A stretch of DNA of 64,000 nucleotides, taken from contig NW_027445250.1 of assembly GCF_048569485.1 (NCBI RefSeq), forward strand, positions 499,907 to 563,906. Reading direction: 5' to 3'. The notes beneath the pieces were generated by a model, which did not search any database, was not told the DNA's origin, and worked only from the letters and a program-made list of their open reading frames with translations. This DNA comes from Anomaloglossus baeobatrachus. Lineage: Eukaryota; Chordata; Amphibia; Anura; Aromobatidae. Within the stretch, counting starts at the first letter, position 1; each line of letters opens with the position of its first letter. Position numbers and translations under genes: made by a program. Positions 30,801-42,800 of this stretch are shown here, piece by piece.

Positions 30801-33800
30801 GCCTGCCGCTCTCGCTCCGCAGCCTCACGCTCTGCGTGCCGCTCCGCAGCCTCAGCGTCACGCGCTGCCTGCCGCTCTGCCCTGCGCTCTGCCAGGAGTT
30901 CCTTGTAGCCCTTCTGGTCTCCAGCCTGGAGAAGGGCCATAGCCATTTGAAGAAGGCTATCCGAGCCTCCCAGGCTCGGTGGAATGGCACGTGGTGATCT
31001 GTGGCACGCTGCAGAGCTAGGCGATTCACTGTCCCTTTCAGAGCGGAGGGCTGGCATCTGGCTCGTTGAGGAACCTTGGGTGAGCTCCTCCTCATCTTGT
31101 CCAGCAGTGCCAGGTTGCGCAATGTCCTCGGCAGAACGGTTTTCTGGCGTCGAGCTCCTGGAGGACTCGTGGGCAACCTCCTCATTGCTGTCCACAGCAC
31201 CGTCCTCCCTCTCTTCGGCTCCTGCCTTAGCATTGGCCAGTTGCATAGCTCTGCTCCTGGTGCCATCAGCCATTCTTGCAGACTTTTGGTCACTGACACA
31301 GAACTGACACCTGATGCCTCCACACACCTTACAGTATCTGCACTCTGACACTCTAGTGTTGAGCTAGTCTGAAGACCCCAGCAGCCACAGCTGCTGCAGG
31401 CAGTCTTTAGTGTCTGGGAGTATGGGTCTCACACTCACACACACTATTATCTCGATCCCACCGCTATGCCACCAATATGTCACAAACCACCGGGGGGGTC
31501 ACTCAGAAATCCCCCGCGCTGGCTACCAGTACGTCACAATCGGGGGGGTAACAAGTGGGGGTCACCCCTCCTTCATACCTCCCGACCGACAGACAGAGCA
31601 CGTGACGCGCTCTCTAGCGCCCCTCTTATAGTCAGGCCAATTATGGAATTGCCCGACAATAAGCAAGGAGGCCGCTATACTACTTATGCCGATTATTGAA
31701 GGGTCCCCGGTGAGAGTAGGGTATATATTCCCCCGACCTCCGCGGGCGGAATATATAAAACCTCCCCGAATCTCACTGGCCTCCCCACAATAATCCTTGG
31801 CACAACTCGCTGCCACCAACCGATCCACGGTAACTATTAGCCGAACACACAGACGTGGGATTCAAGATCGAGATAACAGAACAGCCCAAGATTAATTATA
31901 TAATTTAATCAGCCTAAAGCACACTAGAAACTACAATATATACAATAGGGAATCTACAGAATATACATATGTCAGAGTACAGTTACAATCAAAGCATGGG
32001 TTACAAACAGGCATACACAGTTCCAGCAGTTACCTTGTTGCGTCTGGCCACAGGGGGGCGCTGTAGACCAGGTTTCTAGGATCCTTCCCACAGATGTTTC
32101 CTACACGTGCCCCCAGCGAAAGAACACTGGAAAATGGCCGAAGTAGGGTTATCAACCTGGGCAGATCCAGGTCCCCTCCTACCTTAGTGACCTCACAGGG
32201 AGCACTGCTCCACCCCTGGCTTGAGTTATGGACAATCCACAACATGGAATATGGGCCATAACTTTGCCTGGGAGCGTCGTAGGCGGACGCCAATGCTCTC
32301 ATTGTGACAGTTATGAATTTAGCTACAGAACGAGGGGACTCATGACCTGTCTGCCAGTTCCCCATTGGCTGATATCACGCCTGGGGCATTTCCCAATGTC
32401 CTGCTCCCATAAAAAGGGTGTGCCGGCATCGTCCGCATGCGGAGACACCATTTTTATGGTTGCCATATTTATCGGAAATATGGCTTGCGAGATATGAACC
32501 ATTTTTTACTGGAGTCGTTCTGTCTGGCTATTTCCATAGCCTTGCTAACTAGCTAGCAGCCCCCACTACAGGGTCACGGCAGGGAGTCCTCCTGTGTCCA
32601 TTGTCCCCAAGCCACCTAATTTCCATATCACAGGACATGGCCATGGAGGTGTAAGTGGAACACTGAGAACAAGAAGGGAGGGGGGCACTGCCAGGGAGTG
32701 ATGAGGGATTATGACTGGAGTCATAATTCATCTTCATATCCCGGGATTTGCCTCACAAGGATTCCCTCTCTAAGCTCAGTGTTTATGTAAATGATCTTTT
32801 ATTATGCCCCCTCTGCTGTGTGTGTATATATTTGTGCTTGTGCATATATTTGTGTTTCTTCAGATATTTGGCACACCTGGCCTGAGGAAGAGACCTGAGA
32901 TGTCTGGAAGCTGCTTTATAACATCATCATTTTTTATTTTATTTTTGCTGCCATTTAAAGGTATCACAACTATAAGATTAAAATTTTGTTCCTCTCACTG
33001 AGAGCAATCAATCATTTTTCATCTGGATAACACGGTACCACAACCTTTCTCCAGTCACATAACAGTAATGTCCGGGGGCTCCAGTGATGAGCGCAGCGCC
33101 CAGAACTCCCGGCTCAGTCACCGCTGTCACCTCCACAGTATACACACCACTGCTCATCTCATCCGGCAGACAGTCCGTCACAGCTGCCGCAGAACCCCTT
33201 GCTTCTTCACCTCAGCTGCCGCAGAACCCCTCGCTGAACCTCAGCTGCAGTAGAACCCCTCGCTGCTTCACCTCAGCTGCCGCAGAACCCCTCGCTGAAC
33301 CTCAGCTGCCGCAGAACCCCTCGCTTCACCTCAGCTGCAGTAGAACCCCTCGCTGCTTCACCTCAGCTGCCGCAGAACCCCTCGCTTCACCTCAGCTGCA
33401 GTAGAACCCCTCGCTGCTTCACCTCAGCTGCCGCAGAACCACTCGCTTCTTCACCTCAGCTGCCGCAGAACCACTCGCTTCTTCACCTCGGCTGCCGCAG
33501 AACCCCTCGCTGCTTCACCTCAGCTGGCGCAGAACCCCTCGCTTCTTCACCTCAGCTGCCGCAGAACCCCTCGCTTCTTCACCTCAGCTGCCGCAGAACC
33601 CCTCGCTGCTTCACCTCAGCTGCCGCAGAACCACTCACTTTTTCACCTCAGCTGCCGCAGAACCCCTCGCTGCTTCACCTCAGCTGCCGCAGAACCCCTC
33701 GCTGCTTCACCTCAGCTGCCGCAGAACCCCTCGCTGCTTCACCTCAGCTGCCGCAGAACCCCTCGCTGCTTCACCTCAGCTGCCGCAGAACCCCTCGCTG

Positions 33801-36800
33801 CTTCACCTCAGCTGCCGCAGAACCCCTCGCTGCTTCACCTCAGCTGCCGCAGAACCCCTCGCTGCTTCACCTCAGCTGCCGCAGAACCCCTCGCTGCTTC
33901 ACCTCAGCTGCCGCAGAACCCCTCGCTGCTTCACCTCAGCTGCCGCAGAACCCCTCGCTGCTTCACCTCAGCTGCCGCAGAACCCCTCGCTGCTTCACCT
34001 CAGCTGCCGCAGAACCCCTCGCTGCTTCACCTCAGCTGCCGCAGAACCCCTCGCTGCTTCACCTCAGCTGCCGCAGAACCCCTCGCTGCTTCACCTCAGC
34101 TGCCGCAGAACCCCTCGCTGCTTCACCTCGGCTGCCGCAGAACCACTCGCTTCTTCACCTCGGCTGCCGCAGAACCCCTCGCTGCTTCACCTCAGCTGGC
34201 GCAGAACCCCTCGCTTCTTCACCTCAGCTGCCGCAGAACCCCTCGCTTCTTCACCTCAGCTGCCGCAGAACCCCTCGCTTTTTCACCTCAGCTGCCGCAG
34301 AACCCCTCGCTTTTTCACCTCAGCTGCCGCAGAACCCCTCGCTGCTTCACCTCAGCTGCCGCAGAACCCCTCGCTGCTTCACCTCAGCTGCCGCAGAACC
34401 CCTCGCTGCTTCACCTCAGCTGCCGCAGAACCCCTCGCTGCTTCACCTCAGCTGCCGCAGAACCCCTCGCTGCTTCACCTCAGCTGCCGCAGAACCCCTC
34501 GCTGCTTCACCTCAGCTGCGGCAGAACCCCTCGCTGCTTCACCTCAGCTGCGGCAGAACCCCTCGCTGCTTCACCTCAGCTGCCGCAGAACCCCTCGCTG
34601 CTTCACCTCAGCTGCGGCAGAACCCCTCGCTGCTTCACCTCAGCTGCCGCAGAACCCCTCGCTGCTTCACCTCATCTGCCGCAGAACCCCTCGCTGCTTC
34701 ACCTCAGCTGCCGCAGAACCCCTCGCTGCTTCACCTCAGCTGCCGCAGAACCCCTCGCTGCTTCACCTCAGCTGCCGCAGAACCTCTCGCTTCACCTCAG
34801 CTGCCGCAGAACCCCTCGCTGCTTCACCTCAGCTGCCGCAGAACCCCTCGCTGCTTCACCTCAGCTGCCGCAGAACCCCTCGCTGCTTCACCTCAGCTGC
34901 CGCAGAACCCCTCGCTGCTTCACCTCAGCTGCCGCAGAACCCCTCGCTTCACCTCAGCTGCCGCAGAACCTCTCGCTGCTTCACCTCAGCTGCGGCACTT
35001 TTTTATGATGACATACCTACTCTGCTCCCCTCCTGTCAGTCTGAGCGATTCTTCTCTCCGGTTCTTCAGGCCACCAAGGAAGAGGCCGAGATCCGCAGCT
35101 CGGAAATTAAAAAGGCAAAGTACGAGTTTGAGCGGGACGTCGGCAGAGCGGCTGTGAGCAAGAAGAAGGCAGATGCGGGCTCCGAGAAGATCCTCCGCTA
35201 CATGGAAGAGAAGATGCTGGCAAGAGTCAGTGCACGGGCAGTGTCTGGGGGGCCGGGGGACTGCGGTATATAATGGCATCATCTCTCCCGAGCAGGACAG
35301 TTTAGTGGACAAACTCCGGCTGAAGAACACAGCCCTGAGAGCTCAGAAGAAGAAGCTACAGATGCAGCTGAACCAGGTACCGTACATCTAATCCTCCCTC
35401 CTGTACCCGAGTGTCATGGCTGTGCGGGTACTGTACATCTAATCCTCCCTCCTGTACCCGAGTGTCATGGCTGTGCGGGTACTGTACATCTAATCCTCCC
35501 TCCTGTACCCGAGTGTCATGGCTGTGCGGGTACCGTACATCTAATCCTCCCTCCTGTACCCGAGTGTCATGGCTGTGCGGGTACTGTACATCTAATCCTC
35601 CCTCCTGTACCCGAGTGTCATGGCTGTGCGGGTACCGTACATCTAATCCTCCCTCCTGTACCCGAGTGTCATGGCTGTGCGGGTACTGTACATCTAATCC
35701 TCCCTCCTGGACCCGGGTGTCATGGCTGTGCGGGTACTGTACATCTAATCCTCCCTCCTGTACCCGAGTGTCATGGCTGTGCGGGTACCGTACATCTAAT
35801 CCTCTCTCCTGTACCAGAGTGTCATGGCTGTGCGGGTACTGTACATCTAATCCTCCTTCCTGTACCCGAGTGTCATGGCTGTGCGGGTACTGTACATCTA
35901 ATCCTCCCTCCTGTACCCGAGTGCCATGGCTGTGCGGGTACCATACATCTAATCTTTCCTGGTGCGGCCGGGGTGGCCTGGCATCGATGGGGTTGTGCCC
36001 GGGGTGGCCTGGCATCGGTGTGGGGGTGCCCGGGGTGGCCTGGGATCGGTGTGGGGGTGCCCGGGGTGGCCTGGCATCGGTGTGGGGGTGCCCGGGGTGG
36101 CCTGGCATCGGTGTGGGGGTGCCCGGGGTGGCCTGGCATCGGTGTGGGGGTGCCCGGGGTGGCCTGGCATCGGTGCGGGGGTGCCCGGGGTGGCCTGGCA
36201 TCGGTGCGCTGGTGCCCCGGGTGGCCTGGCATCGGTGCGCTGGTGCCCCGGGTGGCCTGGCATCGGTGCCCCGGGTGGCCTGGCATCGGTGCCCGGGGTG
36301 GCCTGGCATCGGTGCCCGGGGTGGCCTGGCATCGGTGCTGGGGTGCCCGGGGTGGCCTGGCATCGGTGCGGGGGTGGCCTGGCATCGGTGCGGGGGCGCC
36401 CGGGGTGGCCTGGCATCGGAACGGGGGCGCTCGGGGTGGCCTGGCATCGGTGCGGGTGTGCCCGGGGTGGCCTGGCATCGGTATGGGGGTGCTCGGGGTG
36501 GCCTGGCATCAGTGTGGTTGTTTGCTCGGGGTGGCCTGGCATCGGTGCGGTGGTGCCCGGGGTGGCCTGGCATCACTGTGGTTGTGCCAGGGGTGGCCTG
36601 GCATCGGTGTGGGGGTGCCCGGGGTGGCCTGGGATCGGTGTGGGGGTGCCAGGGGTGGCCTGGCATCGGTGTGGGGGTGCCCGGGGTGGCCTGGCATCGG
36701 TCTGGGGGTGCCCGGGGTGGCCTGGCATCGGTCTGGGGGTGCCCGGGGTGGCCTGGCATCGGTGTGGGGGTGCCCGGGGTGGCCTGGCATCGGTGTGGGG

Positions 36801-39800
36801 GTGCCCGGGGTGGCCTGGCATCGGTGCGGTGGTGCCCGGGGTGTCCTGGCATCGGTGCGGTGGTGCCCGGGGTGGCCTGGCATCGGTGCGGGGGTGGCCT
36901 GGCATCGGTGCGGTGGTGCCCGGGGTGGCCTGGCATCGGTGCGGGGGTGGCCTGGCATCGGTGCGGGGGTGGCCTGGCATCGGTGCGGGGGCGCCCGGGG
37001 TGGCCTGGCATCGGCGATTCAGTCTTTATAACGACATGGCATGGCAAATAATGGGCAACACCTGGACAGGATGATTTCGGGGAGGCACAGGGTAGCAGCC
37101 ATAACCTCTGCTGTATGTGATTTCTAGAAGGAGGAGATGGGTGAAGTGCTGAACGAGGTGGATTTCCAGCAGCTGAAAATCGAAAATGCTCAATTTTTGG
37201 AAAGAATCGATGAAAGAAACCAGGATCTTCTGCAGCTAAAACTGACAACTGGGAACACCCTGCAAGTCCTGAACTCCTACAAGGTGACCTACAGGAACAA
37301 GATGGGGGATCTGTATACATGGAGGGGTAGGACTAGGCTCTGGACGGGCGGTGCGTATACGTTGAGGGGTAGGACTAGGCTCTGGACGGGGGTCTATATA
37401 CGTGGAGGGGTAGGACTAGGCTCTGGACGGGCGGTGTGTATACGTGGAGGAGTAGGGCTAGGCTCTGGACGGGCGGTGTGTATACGTGGAGGGGTAGGAC
37501 AAGGCTCAGGACGGGCGGTGTGTATACGTGGAGGAGTAGGGCTAGGCTCTGGATGGGCAGTGTGTATACGTGGAGGGGTAGGGCTAGGCTCTGGATGGGC
37601 AGTGTGTATACATGGAGGAGTAGTGCTAGTCTCTGGATGGGCAGTGTGTATACGTGGAGGGGTAGGACCAGGTCTGGATGGGCAGTGTGTATACATGGAG
37701 GGGTAGAACGAGGCTCTGGATGGGCGGTGTGTATACGTGGAGGGGTAGGACGAGGCTCTGGATGGGCAGTGTGTATACGTGGAGGTGTAGGACGAGGCTC
37801 TGGATGGGCAGTGTGTATACGTGGAGGGGTAGGACGAGGCTCTGGATGGGCAGTGTGTATACGTGGAGGGGTAGGACGAGGCTCTGGATTGGCAGTGTGT
37901 ATACGTGGAGGGGTAGGACCAGGCTCTGGATCTGGATGGGCGGTGTGTATACGTGGAGGGGTAGGACGAGGCTCTGGATGGGCGGTGTGTATACGTCGAG
38001 GGGTAGGACCAGGTCTGGATGGGCAGTGTGTATACGTGGAGGGGTAGGGCTAGGCTCTGGATGGGGGGGGGGTCCATGTATGTGGAGGGGTAGGACTAGG
38101 CTCTGGATGGGCAGTGTGTATACGTGGAGGGGTAAGATGAGGCTCTGGATGGGCTTTGTGTATACGTGGAGGGGTAGGACGAGGCTCTGGATGGGCAGTG
38201 TGTATACGTGAAGGGGTAGGACCAGGTCTGGATGGGCAGTGTGTATATGTGGAGGGGTAAGACCAGGTCTGGATGGGCAGTGTGTATACGTGGAGGAGTA
38301 GGGCTAGGCTCTGGATGGGCAGTGTGTATACGTGGAGGGTTAGGACTAGTCTCTGGATGGGCGGTGTGTATACGTGGAGGGGTAGGACCAGGCTCTGGAT
38401 GGGCAGTGTGTATACGTGGAGGAGTAGGGCTAGGCTCTGGATGGGCAGTGTGTATATGTGGAGGGGTAGGACCAGGCTCTGGATGGGCGGTGTGTATACG
38501 TGGAGGGGTAGGACCAGGTCTGGATGGGCAGTGTGTATATGTGGAGGGGTAGGACCAGGTCTGGATGGGCGGTGTGCATACGTGGAGGGGTAGGACGAGG
38601 CTCTGGATGGGCAGTGTGTATACGTGGAGGGGTAGCACGAGGCTCTGGATGGGCGGTGCGTATACGTGGAGGGTTAGGACTAGGCTCTGGACGGGGGTCT
38701 ATATACGTGGAGGGGTAGGACTAGGCTCTGGACGGGCGGTGTGTATACGTGAAGGGTTAGTACTAGGCTCTGGACGGGCGGTGTGTATACGTGGAGGGGT
38801 AGGACCAGGTCTGGATGGGCAGTGTGTATACGTGGAGGGGTAGGACCAGGTCTGGATGGGCGGTGTGTATACGTGGAGGAGTAGGACTAGGCTCTGGATG
38901 GGCGGTGTGTATACGTGGAGGGGTAGGGCCAGGGTCTGGATGGGCGGTGTGTATACGTGGAGGAGTAGGGCTAGTCTCTGGATGGGTGGGTTCATGTGTG
39001 TGGAGGGTTAGGACCAGGCTCTGGATAAGCAGTGTGTATACGTGGAGGGGTAGGACCAGGCTCTGGATGGGCGGTGCGTATACGTGGAGGGTTAGGACCA
39101 GGTCTGGATGGGCAGTGTGTATACGTGGAGGGGTAGGACCAGGTCTGGATGGGCAGTGTGTATACGTGGAGGGGTAGGACCAGGCTCTGGATGGGCAGTG
39201 TGTATACGTGGAGGGGTAGGACGAGGCTCTGGATGGGCAGTGTGTATACGTGGAGGGGTAGCACGAGGCTCTGGATGGGCAGTGTGTATACGTGGAGGGG
39301 TAGGACCAGGCTCTAGATGGGCGGTGTGTATACGTGGAGGGGTAGGAACATGCTCTGGATGGGCAGTGTGCATACGTGGAGGGGTAGGACGAGGCTCTGG
39401 ATGGGCGGTGTGTATACGTGGAGGAGTAGGGCTAGGCTCTGGATGGGCAGTGTATACGTGGAGGAGTAGGGCTAGTCTCTGGATGGGCGGTGTGTATACA
39501 TGGAGGGGTAGGACCAGGCTCTGGATGGGCGGTGTGTATACGTGGAGGGGTAGGACCAGACTCTGGATGGCGGTGTGTATACGTGGAGGGGTAGGACAAG
39601 ACTCTGGATGGCGGTGTGTATACGTGGAGGGGTAGGACCAGGCTCTGGATGGCGGTGTGTATACGTGGAGGGGTAGGACCAGGCTCTGGACGGGGGTCTG
39701 TATACGTGGAGGGTTAGGACTAGGCTCTGAATGGGCGGTGTGTATACGTGGAGGGGTAGGACAAGGCTCTGGATGGGCGGTGTGTATACGTGGAGGAGTA

Positions 39801-42800
39801 GGACGAGGCTCTGGATGGGCGGTGTGTATACATGGAGGGGTAGGGCTAGGCTCTGGATGGGCGGTGTGTATACGTGGAGGGGTAGGACTAGGCTCTGGAT
39901 GGGCAGTGTGTATACGTGGAGGGGTTGGACCAGGCTCTGGATGGGCAGTGTGTATACGTGGCGGGGTAGGGCTAGGCTCTGGATGGGCAGTGTGTATACG
40001 TGGAGGGGTAGGGCTAGGCTCTGGATGGGCGGTGTGCATACGTGGAGGGGTAGGACGAGGCTCTGGATGGGCGGTGTGTATACGTGGAGGAGTAGGACGA
40101 GGCTCTGGATGGGCGGTGTGTATACGTGGAGGGGTAGGACGAGGCTCTGGATGGGCGATGTGTATACGTGGAGGGGTAGGACCAGGCTCTGGATGGCGGT
40201 GTGTATACGTGGATGGTTAGGACTAGGCTCTGGATGGGCGGTGTGTATACGTGGAGGGGTAGGGCCAGGGTCTGGATGGGCGGTTTGTATACGTGGAGGG
40301 GTAGGACCAGGGTCTGGATGGGCGGTGTGTATACGTGGAGGGGTAGGACGAGGCTCTGGATGGGCGGTGTGTATACGTGGAGGGTTAGGACTAGGCTCTG
40401 GATGGGGGGTCCATATATGTGGAGGAGTAGGGCTAGGCTCTGGATGGGCGGTGTGCATACGTGGAGGAGTAGGGCTGGTCTCTGGATGGGGGGGTCCATG
40501 TACGTGGAGGGGTAGGACGAGGCTCTGGATGGGCAGTGTGCATACGTGGAGGGGTAGGACGAGGCTCTGGATGGACGGTGTGTATACGTGGAGGGTTAGG
40601 ACTAGGCTCTGGATGGGGGGGTCCATATATGTGGAGGAGTAGGGCTAGGCTCTGGATGGGCGGTGTGCATATGTGGAGGAGTAGGGCTAGGCTCTGCATG
40701 GGCGGTGTGTATACGTGGAGGGGTAGGGCTAGGCTCTGGATGGGCGGTGTGTATACGTGGAGGGGTAGGGCTAGTCTCTGGATGGGCGGTGTGTATATGT
40801 GGAGGGGTAGGGCTAGGCTCTGGATAGGCGGTGTGTATATGTGGAGGGTTAGGACCAGGCTCTGGATGGGCGGTGTGCATACGTGGAGGGGTAGGACGAG
40901 GCTCTGGATGGGCGGTGTGTATACGTGGAGGGGTAGGGCTAGGCTCTGGATGGGCAGTTTGCATACGTGGAGGAGTAGGGCTAGGCTCTGGATGGGTGGT
41001 GTGTATATGTGGAGGGGTAGGGCTAGGCTCTGGATGGGCGGTGTGTATATGTGGAGGGTTAGGACCAGGCTCTGGATGGGCGGTGTGTATATGTGGAGGG
41101 GTAGGACGAGGCGCTGGATGGGCGGTGTGCATACGTGGAGGGGTAGGGCTAGGCTCTGCATGGGCGGTGTGTATACGTGGAGGGGTATGGCTAGGCTCTG
41201 GATGGGCGGTGTGTATATGTGGAGGGGTAGGGCTAGGCTCTGGATGGGCGGTGTGTATACGAGGAGGGGTAGGGCCAGGCTCTGGATGGGCGGTGTGCAT
41301 ACGTGGAGGGGTAGGACGAGGCTCTGGATGGGCGGTGTGTATACGTGGAGGGGTAGGGCTAGGCTCTGGATGGGCAGTTTGCATACGTGGAGGGGTAGGA
41401 CCAGGCTCTGGATGGGCGGTGTGTATATGTGGAGGGTTAGGACCAGGCTCTGGATGGGCGGTGTGTATACGTGGAGGGGTAGGACGAGGCTCTGGATGGG
41501 CGGTGTGTATACGTGGAGGGGTAGGGCTAGGCTCTGGATGGGCAGTTTGCATACGTGGAGGAGTAGGGCTAGGCTCTGGATGGGTGGTGTGTATATGTGG
41601 AGGGGTAGGACGAGGCTCTGGATGGGCGGTGTGTATACGTGGAGGGGTAGGGCTAGGCTCTGGATGGGCGGTGTGCATACGTGGAGGAGTAGGGCTAGGC
41701 TCTGGATGAGTGGTGTGTATATGCGGAGGGGTAGGGCTAGGCTCTGGATGGGCGGTGTGCATACGTGGAGGGGTAGGGCTAGGCTCTGGATGGGCAGTGT
41801 GTATACGTGGAGGGGTAGGGCTAGGCTCTGGATGGGCAGTTTGCATACGTGGAGGAGTAGGGCTAGGCTCTGGATGGGTGGTGTGTATATGTGGAGGGTT
41901 AGGACCAGGCTCTGGATGGGCGGTGTGTATACGTGGAGGGGTAGGACGAGGCTCTGGATGGGCGGTGTGTATACGTGGAGGGGTAGGGCTAGGCTCTGGA
42001 TGGGCGGTGTGCATACGTGGAGGGGTAGGGCTAGGCTCTGGATGGGCAGTGTGTATACGTGGAGGGGTAGGACGAGGCTCTGGATGGGCGGTGTGTATAC
42101 GTGGAGGGGTAGGGCTAGGCTCTGGATGGGCAGTTTGCATACGTGGAGGAGTAGGGCTAGGCTCTGGATGGGTGGTGTGTATATGTGGAGGGGTAGGGCT
42201 AGGCTCTGGATGGGCGGTGTGTATACGTGGAGGGGTAGGGCTAGGCTCTGGATGGGCAGTTTGCATACGTGGAGGAGTAAGGCTAGGCTCTGGATGGGTG
42301 ATGTGTATATGTGGAGGGGTAGGGCTAGGCTCTGGATGGGCGGTGTGCATACGTGGAGGGGTAGGGCTAGGCTCTGGATGGGCAGTGTGTATACGTGGAG
42401 GGGTAGGACGAGGCTCTGGATGGGCGGTGTGTATACGTGGAGGGGTAGGGCTAGGCTCTGGATGGGCAGTTTGCATACGTGGAGGAGTAGGGCTAGGCTC
42501 TGGATGGGTGGTGTGTATATGTGGAGGGGTAGGGCTAGGCTCTGGATGGGCGGTGTGTATACGTGGAGGGGTAGGGCTAGGCTCTGGATGGGCAGTTTGC
42601 ATACGTGGAGGAGTAGGGCTAGGCTCTGGATGGGTGGTGTGTATATGTGGAGGGGTAGGGCTAGGCTCTGGATGGGCGGTGTGCATACGTGGAGGGGTAG
42701 GGCTAGGCTCTGGATGGGCGGTGTGCATACGTGGAGGGGTAGGGCTAGGCTCTGGATGGGCAGTTTGCATACGTGGAGGGGTAGGACGAGGCTCTGGATG

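Larger units (their letters stand above)
24849..32757 (-). mobile_element. Gmr1-like Ty3 retrotransposon B, second copy, reverse orientation
   Basis: 7,909-bp element in CCDC113 intron 3. LTRs are at 31478-32757 (5') and 24849-26127 (3'), about 1,280 bp each. The target duplication AGGAT lies at 24844-24848 and 32758-32762. I count about 7 substitutions and 3 one-base gaps between the LTRs (about 0.6%), so this is as young as the first copy. The U5 side and internal region match the first copy closely, but the first few hundred bases of the LTR (U3) differ. It looks whole. Confidence 0.93.

Noticed and set aside
35173-35391. Possible unspliced frame over exon 4 and exon 5
   Set aside because: The intervening 70 bp has GTCAGT and GAGCAG splice signals, and removing it gives the conserved CCDC113 sequence.
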